From: Candidatus Fermentibacterota bacterium
Lineage (GTDB): Bacteria > JAFGKV01
Length of the DNA stretch: 64,000 nucleotides
Direction: 5' to 3'
NCBI GenBank assembly: GCA_016928395.1
Contig: JAFGKV010000096.1
Span: 5,127-69,126 of the forward strand
A program made the translations under genes and the position numbers. Shown in pieces: positions 1 to 8,281 of the stretch (the first letter of the stretch is position 1; each line of letters begins with the position of its first letter). The notes beneath the pieces are model-generated. The model made no database searches. It was not told where the DNA came from and was given only the letters and a program-made list of their open reading frames with translations.

Positions 1-32
1 ACATGGGAAAGCTCTTCTTCGTACTCGAATGC

Positions 33-56
33 CCGGCCCCTCGATAGCGGGGCCGG
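33..56. repeat. GC-rich hairpin
   Basis: A perfect 8-bp inverted repeat (CCGGCCCC at 33-40, GGGGCCGG at 49-56) encloses an 8-nt loop. No T-tract follows, so it is not a convincing intrinsic terminator. It lies upstream of the first gene; the rest of positions 1-230 holds only the REP-like element at 83-108. Confidence 0.5.
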
Positions 57-82
57 TAGCGACCCCGAGCGGCCCCTGCGGC

Positions 83-108
83 CGACCAGAGACGGTCGCC
101 CCTACGAC
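83..108 (+). repeat. REP-like palindromic repeat, copy 1
   Basis: A 26-nt sequence beginning CGACCAGAGACGGTCG and ending CTACGAC. It contains a short stem (CGACC/GGTCG) around a 6-nt loop. The same 26 nt, with one mismatch, occurs in opposite orientation at 63557-63582. Two extragenic copies with an internal palindrome suggest a dispersed REP-type family. Confidence 0.55.
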
Positions 109-230
109 GGCGGAGTGTCATCGCTCATGCTCTCAACCTCGTGCAATCTGAGGGCGCCTGCGCCGTCAGCGGCCAGACGAAACCCTCTACCCTCTACCGC
201 CCTGTTCGCAGGTTCCTGAGGAGAATGTTC

Positions 231-866
231 GTGAGTACTCAACCGATGAAGCTGTGCCCAAAGATCATTCTTGAGGGCACCCGCCTGACCATGAAGACCG
301 AGATTGCCTTTCGTCTCAACGAGCATCCCCGGATCGTGGGGCCGCGCAAGTACCGATATCACTCGCCGCTCATCTCGGCGGAGTGGTGCGCATTCACCAA
401 CTACCCCTGGGGTCGCGGTCCGATCAACTTCGAGCCGGAGGAGGCCTCCCGGGCCATGGAGACCTATGCGACCTGGGCGCGGCTGTTCGAACTGCAGCGG
501 TATTACTCCTGGATCATCGACCGGTTTCACGTGTCAACCACAGTGTATCAGGCGAGCCGAGACCGACATTTCGACTTCGGTTGGCTTGAGCAGCGGCTGG
601 CGCCCCTTGGCTTCTGCATCGTGTTATGCACCAGGACGGTCGACTCCTTCGCCCGGGCCCGCCTGGAACGTCTTGAGATTTCGGGCAATCCCCGCCAGTA
701 CGACGACCTGGAGCCTTTCATCTCGGAGCAGGCACGCTTCCGCGAGGCCGTGGGACAATCGATTCTGCCACACATTGAAATAGACGTGTCCTCTGGTGAG
801 CTGGCTTCGGTGTGCGATCACATTGCCGACTGGCTGACCCAGCGCGACCTGCTGCGGGGGCGATGA
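231..866 (+). CDS. dTMP-kinase-like P-loop protein with degenerate Walker A
   Basis: The N-terminus reads like the first strand and P-loop of a thymidylate/deoxynucleoside kinase, KIILEGTRLTMKTE, followed by a helix and a lid-like middle. The C-terminal pattern PHIEIDVSSGELASVCDHIA is the usual last strand and helix of such kinases. In the loop the essential glycine before Lys is Met (GTRLTMKT instead of GxxxxGKT), so phosphate binding may be impaired or altered. I chose GTG 231 because GAGGAG sits 7 nt upstream at 218-223; ATG 225 in the same frame is too close to it. The length of about 211 aa fits the family. No substrate can be assigned, and the nearest downstream gene starts about 540 bases away. 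Confidence 0.6.
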   Translation: MSTQPMKLCPKIILEGTRLTMKTEIAFRLNEHPRIVGPRKYRYHSPLISAEWCAFTNYPWGRGPINFEPEEASRAMETYATWARLFELQRYYSWIIDRFHVSTTVYQASRDRHFDFGWLEQRLAPLGFCIVLCTRTVDSFARARLERLEISGNPRQYDDLEPFISEQARFREAVGQSILPHIEIDVSSGELASVCDHIADWLTQRDLLRGR

Positions 867-1410
867 AGAGGCACGGAGGCGATGGAGTGAAGAAGTGGGG
901 GGATCGTACACGGCGAAGGTCGAGGTTCGGGCTCAGAGTCATTGTCGATATCACTCTCGGAGTCGAGGGTCCGCCGATCTGACCGAGATGCCTATGCTGA
1001 CGGCGATTTCGACGGGAGTCCAACGCATCCTCTCACGATCCCGTGATCCGGAAACCCTCAGACGAGTCAGAGTTCGGAAGCTCAATCCATTCCCATGTCC
1101 GCCCATCCGTTCGCCCACTCGTCCATTCACTCCTCATCATTCCATCTACACGTCGTTCCTCGTTTTCATTCCAGGCTCTGTCTGCGAGGTTAGAAGGCCA
1201 GCGATGGAGTCCGAATGATGTCCAGCACGGGCTCATCGCCGACACGATCTGCCGGTGACATCAGAGGAAGCGACTCAACCGAGGCATACCCGGGAGCGTC
1301 GGCCTCGGAATCGGTGTATCCCTTTGACGTGGTCGCCCCTTCGGGACTTGGCAGCTCGTACTGACGCGGTCTTTTCCCGGGGATGTCCTGAGCAGTGGCC
1401 GGAGCACACT
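867..1410. other. 544-base intergenic stretch
   Basis: No credible gene on either strand. Around 1084-1165 there is a low-complexity, pyrimidine-rich run of CC-ATT/GTCC-like units on the plus strand. The open frames across it are short and compositionally unlike their neighbours. I see no RNA gene. Confidence 0.5.
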
Positions 1411-2043
1411 ATGCCCTCCAGCGATTTTTCCCAGATAAGCGCTGTGGTCGAGTTGATCATCCTCTGCCAGCCCATGAGCGTGCTGGATATTGGGTGCGGG
1501 TTCGGCAAGTACGGCGTATTGGCGCGGGAATATCTCGAGCTGTGGGACGGGCGGGAGCGCTACAGTGCGTGGACGCGGCGAATCGATGCCATCGAGGCTT
1601 TCGAGCCCTATATCACACCGCTGCATCGGTTCATCTACGATCATGTATACGTCGGCGACGCCGTAAACACGCTTATGACCCTTGATCTCTCCTACGATTT
1701 GGTGCTGCTCGTCGACGTCCTGGAGCATTTGGATCGAACCGCGGGCGCCCTACTGCTGCGCAGGGCGGCTGAGCGGGGCCGCAACATGCTCATCGCAACG
1801 CCAAAGAACCCAGGTGAACAAGGCGCCGCCTTTGAGAATCCCGGGGAAGCGCATCGATCTCGATGGACGAATGACGACTTCTCGGGCTTGGTGAATCCCG
1901 TCATACTACCCCATCCCCACTCCCTGCTGGTGTTCGCCGGTGAGGCGGCACCACGGGTGTGGAAAGCGCGGATCAGCGCCCGGCTGAGTACGTCAAAAGA
2001 CAATCCCGCGGCCCGGCCTGTCGCCCCTGAGCCCACGAGATAG
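1411..2043 (+). CDS. class I SAM-dependent methyltransferase
   Basis: A glycine-rich motif I (VLDIGCGFGKYGVLA) lies about 30 residues from the start. An acidic residue follows at the end of strand 2 (IDAIEAFEP), then VYVGDA and a motif IV-like strand YDLVLLVDVLEHLD. This is the Rossmann layout of a small-molecule or glycan methyltransferase. The frame is open from 1255, but ATG 1411 has GGAG 6 nt upstream and begins just before the fold, so the 52-codon extension is probably not translated. The product is about 210 aa. The substrate is unknown. The gene is followed after 16 bases by the diguanylate cyclase and may be co-transcribed with it. Confidence 0.7.
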   Translation: MPSSDFSQISAVVELIILCQPMSVLDIGCGFGKYGVLAREYLELWDGRERYSAWTRRIDAIEAFEPYITPLHRFIYDHVYVGDAVNTLMTLDLSYDLVLLVDVLEHLDRTAGALLLRRAAERGRNMLIATPKNPGEQGAAFENPGEAHRSRWTNDDFSGLVNPVILPHPHSLLVFAGEAAPRVWKARISARLSTSKDNPAARPVAPEPTR

Positions 2044-2059
2044 CCCCAAGGATGCTCCC

Positions 2060-2971
2060 ATGGCTTCCGTGAGGACCGCCGTCGTTGCTGCCCTGGCTCG
2101 GCGGGGCCGCACGTTCTGGATCTGCTCCGGGTTGGCTGCCGTTGCATTATTGGGTCTTGCGGACTATCTGACCGGGCCTGACATCGCCTGGTCGTTCTTC
2201 TACCTGATCCCTATCTCTTCAGCAGCATGGTTCGCCGGCAGGGGGCCTGGGGCCATTCTCTCAGTGCTCAGTGCTCTGGTCTGGTGGGCCGCGGACGTCG
2301 TCCTGGGACACGCCTATGCCGATTCTCTTATCGGAATATGGAACGCAATTGTGGCGTTAGGCTTCTTCCTGGTCGTAACCTGGCTTGCTGCCGCACTCCA
2401 CCGCGTGCTGCAAAGGGAGCGGGCCTTGGCGCGGGTTGACTTCATCACGGGAGCCCTTAATCCCCGTGCATTTTCCGAGGCACTCCAGGCCGAGGCGGAA
2501 CGGTGCCGACGCGATCGTCGGCCCTTTTCGTTGGTCTACATGGATGTCGACAACTTCAAGGCGGTCAACGATGTATTCGGCCACACCGCGGGCGACGAAT
2601 TGCTTCAACGCATCGCGGAGACGATGCGCCGCGAGCTTCGAGGCGGCGACATCATCGCCCGATTAGGAGGCGACGAGTTCGCGATCTTGCTTCCCGAGAC
2701 TCCGTCAGCCACAGCCATGGAGATCATGGGACGTCTCAGAGGCTCCCTTCTCAGAACGACTCGCGAACACGGTTCGTCCGCGACGCTCAGCATGGGGCTC
2801 GTCGCTTGTGAGCGCGACCCCGGTGAAGTAGATGACCTCATCCGCTGCGCGGATGATTTGATGTACCACGTGAAAGAGCACGGGAAGAACGGTATAAGAT
2901 GGGCCCAGTGGAGGGCGAAGACCGAGCAGTCGGCGGATGACGATCCGCACCTCGCGGGCACGCGAAATTGA
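2060..2971 (+). CDS. membrane diguanylate cyclase (GGDEF)
   Basis: Residues 18-115 form about four hydrophobic segments, a small membrane sensor module. A short linker leads to a complete GGDEF domain (about 125-285). The active-site loop RLGGDEF has its GGDEF at residues 203-207, and an inhibitory-site RGGD lies five residues upstream, so product inhibition by c-di-GMP is expected. The metal-binding strand YMDVDNFKAVND is intact. The protein should make c-di-GMP from two GTP at the inner membrane. AAGGA lies 7 nt before ATG 2060. No EAL, HD-GYP or PilZ protein is visible in the window. The gene converges with dnaA across 80 bases. Confidence 0.88.
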   Translation: MASVRTAVVAALARRGRTFWICSGLAAVALLGLADYLTGPDIAWSFFYLIPISSAAWFAGRGPGAILSVLSALVWWAADVVLGHAYADSLIGIWNAIVALGFFLVVTWLAAALHRVLQRERALARVDFITGALNPRAFSEALQAEAERCRRDRRPFSLVYMDVDNFKAVNDVFGHTAGDELLQRIAETMRRELRGGDIIARLGGDEFAILLPETPSATAMEIMGRLRGSLLRTTREHGSSATLSMGLVACERDPGEVDDLIRCADDLMYHVKEHGKNGIRWAQWRAKTEQSADDDPHLAGTRN

Positions 2972-3051
2972 GGAGATCGGAGATAGGGGAGGAAAGCGCT
3001 GCCTGCCGACTGATCCCGCTATGCGGAATACTACCCGCCCGAGGATCTCAG

Positions 3052-4410
3052 CTATCGAGTGTTTCGGAGCGTCTCCTCCAGCGTCTCAACCAGCGACTTG
3101 ATGCCGGCTCTGGTTTCCATGAGATGCCGTACCTGGGCACAGGCATGAATCACGGTAGAGTGATCACGCCCGCCGAAATAGCGCCCGATATCCGTGGTGG
3201 AAAGCGAGGTCAGACTTCGCGTGAGGTACATGGCGACCTGCCGCGCCTGAGCGATCTGCATGGTGCGGCGCTTCGAGGTGAGGGCACCGGCCTGAAGGCC
3301 CGTGGCGGAGGCGGTCGCCCGGATGATCTCCTCCACCGAGACTGTGGCCGGGGTGCTCTGGATGATGTCAGCGAGGATGCGCTTCGCTTCCGCCAGGTCG
3401 AGGTCTTTCCCTAATGCGGCATGGGCGGCAAGCCTCACGAGGCATCCTTCGATCTGGCGGACGTTCCTGCTGGCATTGTTGATGATGAAGGTCATTACCT
3501 CGGGTGGGCAGGAGAGGCCCATCATGGCCGTCTTCTTGTACAGTATTGCCGCACGGGTCTCGAACTCGGGGGGTTGAATGTCGGCAATGAGGCCGGACTC
3601 GAAGCGGGAGATAAGACGTTGCTCCAACTTTGTCTCGTGGGGCGGGCGATCACTGGTGATGACGATCTGGCTCTTCTTCCTGTGCAGCGTGTTGAAAGTG
3701 TGGAAGAACTCCTCCTGCATGCTGTCCTTGCGCGCGATGAAGTGAATATCATCGATGAGCAGAAGTTTCAGCGAACGGTAGCGCTTCCTGAACTCGTGTG
3801 GCGTGTTCTGGTAGATTGCGCTGACCAGGTCATTCGTGAAATCCTCGGAGCTGACGTAGCGAACCGTGGCGCCCGGGTGATGGCGCATGAGCAGGTGGCC
3901 AATGGCGTGGAGCAGGTGGGTCTTGCCCAGACCCGTGCCACCATAAATGAAGAGCGGGTTGTAGTAGGTCCCCGGGTTCTTTGCCACCGTGACGCATGCT
4001 GCGTGGGCCAACTCATTGCTCTTGCCCACGACAAAACTGTCAAAAGTGAAGGCGTCATTGAGGAACCCCACGGCGGGCGGCGGAAGCATGTCAGGTTCGG
4101 GAACAGCAGGGGTCTCGACAGGGGCCGTACCGGTGGTAAGCCGCAGCGGCACGCGGGCTCCAGCTACCACCTCCAAGGCCCGAAGGATGTCGTCCTTATT
4201 GTGCGACTCAATCCACTGCACATGGAAATCGCTGGGCAGAACGATGACCAACGCACCATTGTCATAGCCCGAAGGGTGGGCGGAAGAGAGCAGCGCGAAT
4301 GCGCCTGGTCCCAGTGCTCCACCGCGATACAGGAGATCGACGCACGCGGCCCAGAGGCTCTCGGGGCTCTGTGTGGCTGAGGCCCGGGCAGTAGTCAACA
4401 GGTTATCCAC
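3052..4410 (-). CDS. dnaA: chromosomal replication initiator DnaA
   Basis: All four DnaA domains are present. An N-terminal domain I is followed by a short proline-rich linker. The AAA+ core has Walker A GGTGLGKT near residue 157-164, Walker B LLLIDDIHF near 216-224, sensor I VITSDR and the box VII arginine finger in RLISRFESG. The domain IV helix-turn-helix carries the family signature GGRDHSTVIHA near the C-terminus. The frame is open to 4464, but GTG 4410 (VDNLL...) is preferred because a purine-rich GGGGGG lies 5 nt upstream and conserved sequence starts there. A consensus DnaA box, TTATCCACA, overlaps this start codon and suggests autoregulation. The divergent rpmH operon and the intervening origin region confirm the identity. 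Confidence 0.97.
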   Translation of the reverse strand: MDNLLTTARASATQSPESLWAACVDLLYRGGALGPGAFALLSSAHPSGYDNGALVIVLPSDFHVQWIESHNKDDILRALEVVAGARVPLRLTTGTAPVETPAVPEPDMLPPPAVGFLNDAFTFDSFVVGKSNELAHAACVTVAKNPGTYYNPLFIYGGTGLGKTHLLHAIGHLLMRHHPGATVRYVSSEDFTNDLVSAIYQNTPHEFRKRYRSLKLLLIDDIHFIARKDSMQEEFFHTFNTLHRKKSQIVITSDRPPHETKLEQRLISRFESGLIADIQPPEFETRAAILYKKTAMMGLSCPPEVMTFIINNASRNVRQIEGCLVRLAAHAALGKDLDLAEAKRILADIIQSTPATVSVEEIIRATASATGLQAGALTSKRRTMQIAQARQVAMYLTRSLTSLSTTDIGRYFGGRDHSTVIHACAQVRHLMETRAGIKSLVETLEETLRNTR

Positions 4411-4411
4411 A
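4403..4411 (+). promoter_or_regulatory. DnaA box overlapping the dnaA start codon
   Basis: TTATCCACA is a perfect match to the classical DnaA-box consensus. It lies across the GTG start of dnaA, where bound DnaA could block translation initiation or transcription. Confidence 0.7.
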
Positions 4412-4978
4412 GGTTCCCCCCCGCGGGATTCGGCCCAAGCGACTCCCCGCACGGGGCGGCACATGGCAGGCCTTGCGGTTTACGGCAATCGCTTAAGACT
4501 GAGGTTGAAGTCATTCGAGAAAACCCTTGAGAAACAAGGACATAAAGGGGATGATGATTGTGAAGATGCTGTGAGCGCGTCTCGACGATGCACCGGGATG
4601 AAGACCTTGAAGGGTCATGGAGTTCCGAAATCGCCATCACACTTGTCCACAGGTTGTACACAGCCTTTGTTGACATCTCCGCAGCCTTCGGTCACAGAGG
4701 TTTTGGCCGATGAGACGGTGCTATTCAGTAGCACGGCGGAGGGGATTCTGTCAACAGAAAACACCGGCTCCTCCTCTGCAGCCGTTCAGCCTTGACCCCT
4801 CGCGTTTGCGCCCTAAGTTGCGGGGTCTACCATTCATACGGGTGGATCCCGCAAGTGGGTGGATTCAGGGCGCTTCCGTTCCTCCGCATCATGAACCGCG
4901 TTGAGGTTCCACTCCCGCCCCTTTGTGTGGGGCATCGCGCATCTGAGTCCACACGTATCTCCAGAACAGGGGTTGTAT
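4411..4978. other. probable chromosomal origin oriC between dnaA and rpmH
   Basis: This 568-base gap between divergent dnaA and rpmH holds DnaA-box-like sites TTGTCCACA (4643-4651) and TTGTACACA (4654-4662), which are direct repeats 2 nt apart, next to the perfect box at 4403-4411. Positions 4489-4566 are clearly poorer in GC than the surroundings (TTAAGACT, AGAAAACCC, ACATAAAGG) and are a candidate unwinding element. A 14-nt near-palindrome, TTCTGTCAACAGAA, lies at 4746-4759. Gene order and box content agree with a bacterial oriC. No convincing gene is seen inside. Confidence 0.65.
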
Positions 4979-5113
4979 ATGTCGTTCACCTTCAAGCCGA
5001 GTAATCGGCGCCGCAAGAATACCCACGGGTTCCGGCTGCGGATGAGCACCCGCTGGGGCCGGAAGATCGTAAATGCTCGACGCGCACGGGGCCGGAGGCG
5101 GCTGGCTGGCTGA
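4979..5113 (+). CDS. rpmH: 50S ribosomal protein L34
   Basis: A 44-residue, very basic protein with the L34 pattern [18 protein letters not shown] and the basic tail [12 protein letters not shown]. The usual family length is 44-46 aa. AGGGG lies about 7 nt upstream of ATG 4979. It heads the rpmH-rnpA-yidD-yidC-jag cluster typical of the bacterial origin region. Confidence 0.97.
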   Translation: MSFTFKPSNRRRKNTHGFRLRMSTRWGRKIVNARRARGRRRLAG

Positions 5114-5459
5114 CTCCCGCCTGCCACGATGGGAGAGACTCCATCGCCAACGAGACTTTGCCCAGCTCCGACAGCATGGTCGCCGCAAGGGAGGTCGGTA
5201 TGTGGTGCTGCTGTGGGAGCCTTGGGATGCCGGCCGCGGCGTCGGATTCGCGGTGGGGCGGACGGTGGGGCCGGCCGTGGTGCGTTCCAAGGTTCGACGG
5301 CGTCTCCGGGAGGGCTACCGTCACCTCCGGGAATCGTTGAAGCCAGCCCATATGCTGTTTATCGCCCGTTCGGCGAGTTCTTCGGCAACAACGTCGGACA
5401 TCGGCGCCGAGATGAGGCGCTTGTGCCACGAAGCAGGGCTATGGCATCCTCCGGAGTAG
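5073..5459 (+). CDS. rnpA: ribonuclease P protein component
   Basis: The protein subunit that assists RNase P RNA in 5' maturation of tRNA. The core starts at about residue 18 ([20 protein letters not shown]), has [20 protein letters not shown] and a basic helix [11 protein letters not shown]. The highly conserved RNR triplet at the start of that helix reads R-S-K, so the central Asn is Ser. ATG 5073 overlaps rpmH by 41 bases in another frame. A later non-ATG start nearer the core is possible. The order between rpmH and yidD is the standard one. Confidence 0.9.
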   Translation: MLDAHGAGGGWLADSRLPRWERLHRQRDFAQLRQHGRRKGGRYVVLLWEPWDAGRGVGFAVGRTVGPAVVRSKVRRRLREGYRHLRESLKPAHMLFIARSASSSATTSDIGAEMRRLCHEAGLWHPPE

Positions 5460-5680
5460 CTGCGGCCGTGGCGCTGGTAATGCTGCGTGGGTACCGCGCC
5501 ATCATGTCCCCTCTTCTGCCGCCAACATGCCGTTTTGTGCCAACCTGTTCTGCCTACGCAATTGAGAGTGTGGAGCGGTACGGCGCTCGCCGGGGCCTTG
5601 CCTTGGCCGCGCGTCGCCTCCTTCGATGTCACCCCTGGGGGCGGGCTGGGTATGACCCGGTGCCCGCCGATGAGGAATAG
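5441..5680 (+). CDS. yidD: membrane protein insertion efficiency factor YidD
   Basis: A 79-residue protein with the family hallmarks: an N-terminal hydrophobic/amphipathic helix, [16 protein letters not shown] and the C-terminal [12 protein letters not shown]. YidD associates with the inner membrane and aids YidC-dependent insertion. ATG 5441 overlaps the end of rnpA by 19 bases; the frame is open farther upstream, but the family begins here. Confidence 0.92.
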   Translation: MASSGVAAAVALVMLRGYRAIMSPLLPPTCRFVPTCSAYAIESVERYGARRGLALAARRLLRCHPWGRAGYDPVPADEE

Positions 5681-5683
5681 TCT

Positions 5684-7279
5684 GTGGAGAAACGGCTCGT
5701 CCTGTTTTTTGTGCTTGTTGCTGTCACGATGATCCTGTTTCAGCAGTTCGTGCAGCCTCCGCGGCAGCGTACTCCCTACGTAGTGGACGCGCCGGAGGAC
5801 AGCGCGACCGCGGCATATTCACCTCCCGTCGAGCAACCTCCCCCGGAGCCGCTTCTGAGCGTACCAGATAGCGGGTTCATGGCGGGCATGGAGTCTGCAC
5901 CTGCGGAGACGGCCACGGTGGCGACAGAGTATCTGTCACTTGACGTGGCATCGGTGGGAGCGACCATCGTCTCCTGTCGGCTGCCTGGGTTCCCGGAGAA
6001 CAGCGGTGTCGCGGTATCGCTCTTCCCGGAGGACTATGCCGGCGCTTTGGGCATGACGGTGAATCGCGGCGGCACCCAGGAGCTAGACGCACTGCCGTTC
6101 CGGATGGAGGTCCGCAGTTGGCCCGACAAGGAGACTGCCGCGCGGGTGGTGTGGAGTGCGAGAAGACCGGACGGCGCCTGGCTGCGCAAGACCCTCGATG
6201 TTCCCGCAACGGGGTATCGCTGCCTGCTCCGGCTGGAGAGCCGGGGGTTGAATCTGGCCGGTTTCAGCCTCAAGATGCCGCCGGGCCTCCGCAGCACGGA
6301 GCGAAATGAGCGGGACGATCGTTCCTATTTTGCCGCGATGGCCGGAATTGCGGGGCAAACCTGGAAGCAGCAACCCGGAAAGCTTAAGGGAGCTTCGGCC
6401 AGCATCGAGGGCCCCATGAGCTGGGCGGGACTGCGCACCAAGTACTTCATCGCTGCTTTAGTTCCTGATTCGTCTGCATGGCACCGGGTCTCCACCGTCC
6501 CAGGAAGCACACCAGAGAGCATCGGGCTTACGGCGGAGGGAGTGGCGCCGGGTGGAGCGATGAACGCGCGCTACTCCCTCTACCTCGGCCCTCTGGACTA
6601 CGATGAACTGGCGCCTTTGGGCGGCGGCATCGTCAATGCCGTCGAGATGGGGAACCGCTACCTGCGCCCCATAGGGCGCTTGGTGCTGCTCTTCCTTACG
6701 TCGGTGAGCAAAGTGGTCCCGAACTACGGCCTCGTCATCATCCTGTTCGCCGTGGCTATGAAGGTGCTGCTCCATCCGCTCACGTTGACGTCTACACGCT
6801 CCATGCAGAGGATGCAGGAACTCCAGCCAAAACTCGCTGCCATCAAGGAGAAGTACAAGAACAACCCCCAGAAGCAGCAACAGGAAACCATGAAGCTGTA
6901 CAAGGAGCATGGCGTGAACCCGGTGGGCGGATGCCTGCCCATGCTGTTGCAGATGCCCATCTTTTTCGCCATGTATCCCGTGTTGCGCTCCTCGATTCAC
7001 CTTCGGGGAGCAACCTTCATCCCTGGACTGGTGGGCGATCTCTCACAACCGAATCCGATCTTGCCGATCCTCATGGGCATCACCCAATTCATCAGCGGCA
7101 AGATGATGGCGACGGACAAGCAGAACAAAGCGTTGGCGTACATCATGCCAATTTTCATGACGTACATTTTTTTCCAGTTACCGTCGGGCCTCGTGCTCTA
7201 TTGGCTCACCTTCAATATGCTCCAGATCGGGCAGCAAGTGTGGCAGAAGCGACGAGCCGCGGCAAGACAGGCGTCCTGA
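5684..7279 (+). CDS. yidC: membrane protein insertase YidC/Oxa1
   Basis: Inserts and folds inner-membrane proteins with or without SecYEG. TM1 spans residues 4-21. A periplasmic P1 beta-domain of roughly 250 residues follows, which is the Gram-negative form. The conserved Oxa1 region runs from about 330 to 525 with a cytoplasmic coiled-coil loop (LQPKLAAIKEKYKNNPQKQQ) and NPVGGCLPMLLQMPIFFAMY. The positively charged residue of the hydrophilic groove, usually Arg (R366 in E. coli), appears to be Lys360 here. GTG 5684 has GAGGA 7 nt upstream. The start lies 3 bases after yidD. The length of 531 aa is normal. Confidence 0.96.
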   Translation: MEKRLVLFFVLVAVTMILFQQFVQPPRQRTPYVVDAPEDSATAAYSPPVEQPPPEPLLSVPDSGFMAGMESAPAETATVATEYLSLDVASVGATIVSCRLPGFPENSGVAVSLFPEDYAGALGMTVNRGGTQELDALPFRMEVRSWPDKETAARVVWSARRPDGAWLRKTLDVPATGYRCLLRLESRGLNLAGFSLKMPPGLRSTERNERDDRSYFAAMAGIAGQTWKQQPGKLKGASASIEGPMSWAGLRTKYFIAALVPDSSAWHRVSTVPGSTPESIGLTAEGVAPGGAMNARYSLYLGPLDYDELAPLGGGIVNAVEMGNRYLRPIGRLVLLFLTSVSKVVPNYGLVIILFAVAMKVLLHPLTLTSTRSMQRMQELQPKLAAIKEKYKNNPQKQQQETMKLYKEHGVNPVGGCLPMLLQMPIFFAMYPVLRSSIHLRGATFIPGLVGDLSQPNPILPILMGITQFISGKMMATDKQNKALAYIMPIFMTYIFFQLPSGLVLYWLTFNMLQIGQQVWQKRRAAARQAS

Positions 7280-7300
7280 GGGCGGAAGGGAGAGGGCTGA

Positions 7301-8224
7301 ATGGAACGATTCGAGCAAACAGGCAAGTCAGTTGAGGATGCGCTTCGGGCCGTTGAGGAACGCATCGGGCGGCCGCTTCGGCAGGAGGAGTATCAGATAG
7401 TCGACGTGGGAAGCCGGGGCGTGTTGGGTCTCATCGGCGCGAAGCCCGCTGTCTTGGCGGTGTGGCTCAGGGAGGGCGCCGGCCCGGTCGGAAGCAGTGA
7501 TAGCGCCGCGGTGGAGGAGTGGGCGGTATCCTCCGCGGAGCTGCTCTTGCGACACATGGGGTTGGGCGCCCATGCGACCGCGTCCATTCAGGATGACTGC
7601 CTCCAGGTCGATCTGGAGATGAGTGATGAAGACGGTGGCATTCTCATCGGCCGGCGCGGCGCCACGTTGGATGCGTTCCAGCATGTGGTGCGGCGGATGG
7701 TCGAACGCCAGGCTGGCGAGCCTGTGGCCGTGGTGGTTGATGTGGGCGGGTACCGGGAGCGACGGCGCGAAGCTTTGGTCCAGAAAGCCTTACGCATCGC
7801 GGATCAGGTGAAGCGCAGCGGCCGGCAGGTCACCATGGACCCCATGCCGCCGGGAGAACGGCGGGCAGTGCACATGGCATTGAAGCCCGACAGAGGCATC
7901 ACCACCTATTCGGTGGGCCAAGAGCCAGACCGCAAGGTGGTCATCGCCGCAGCCGAGGGGGGCCGGCAGCGACAAAGGCGGCGGCCCGAAAGAGAACACG
8001 GCGACCGGCCTCGGGATGCGGCACCGGTGGAGCGCGAGTTCCCCCGGCATGACGCTGACGAGGACATGGAGAACCACGAGTCGTTTTCCATGCCGTCCGA
8101 TCGTCCCTCTGCCATCGAGGAAGTGGCGCCACCTGAGACCATGGTGTACGGCCGCCGCCGGCTGTATCGCAAGGCGAGAAACCGACCGACCAAGCCAGTG
8201 AACAACGGGCTTGATTCGCAGTAG
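7301..8224 (+). CDS. jag: Jag/KhpB-type RNA-binding protein
   Basis: Residues 3-55 match the Jag_N domain (EQTGKSVEDALRAVEERIG, then GVLGLIG). A KH domain follows with the GxxG loop GRRG at 117-120. An R3H-like segment follows with PPGERRAVHMAL. These proteins bind RNA in the cytoplasm and are encoded next to yidC in many bacteria. The last 90 or so residues are an Arg/Glu-rich low-complexity tail, longer than usual. The gene lies 21 bases after yidC and is the last of the rpmH cluster; mnmE, often next, is missing. Confidence 0.88.
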   Translation: MERFEQTGKSVEDALRAVEERIGRPLRQEEYQIVDVGSRGVLGLIGAKPAVLAVWLREGAGPVGSSDSAAVEEWAVSSAELLLRHMGLGAHATASIQDDCLQVDLEMSDEDGGILIGRRGATLDAFQHVVRRMVERQAGEPVAVVVDVGGYRERRREALVQKALRIADQVKRSGRQVTMDPMPPGERRAVHMALKPDRGITTYSVGQEPDRKVVIAAAEGGRQRQRRRPEREHGDRPRDAAPVEREFPRHDADEDMENHESFSMPSDRPSAIEEVAPPETMVYGRRRLYRKARNRPTKPVNNGLDSQ

Positions 8225-8281
8225 CAGGCGCCCCGTCACGGGACATTCCACCAGAATGGGGCCAGCGTCAGGAGCGTGACT

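Noticed and set aside
33-56. Hairpin as a rho-independent terminator
   Set aside because: Strong stem but no following T-run.
4526-4540. Short inverted repeat CCTTG-AGAAA-CAAGG in the origin region as a terminator
   Set aside because: Only five base pairs and no T-tract; more likely incidental within the low-GC stretch.
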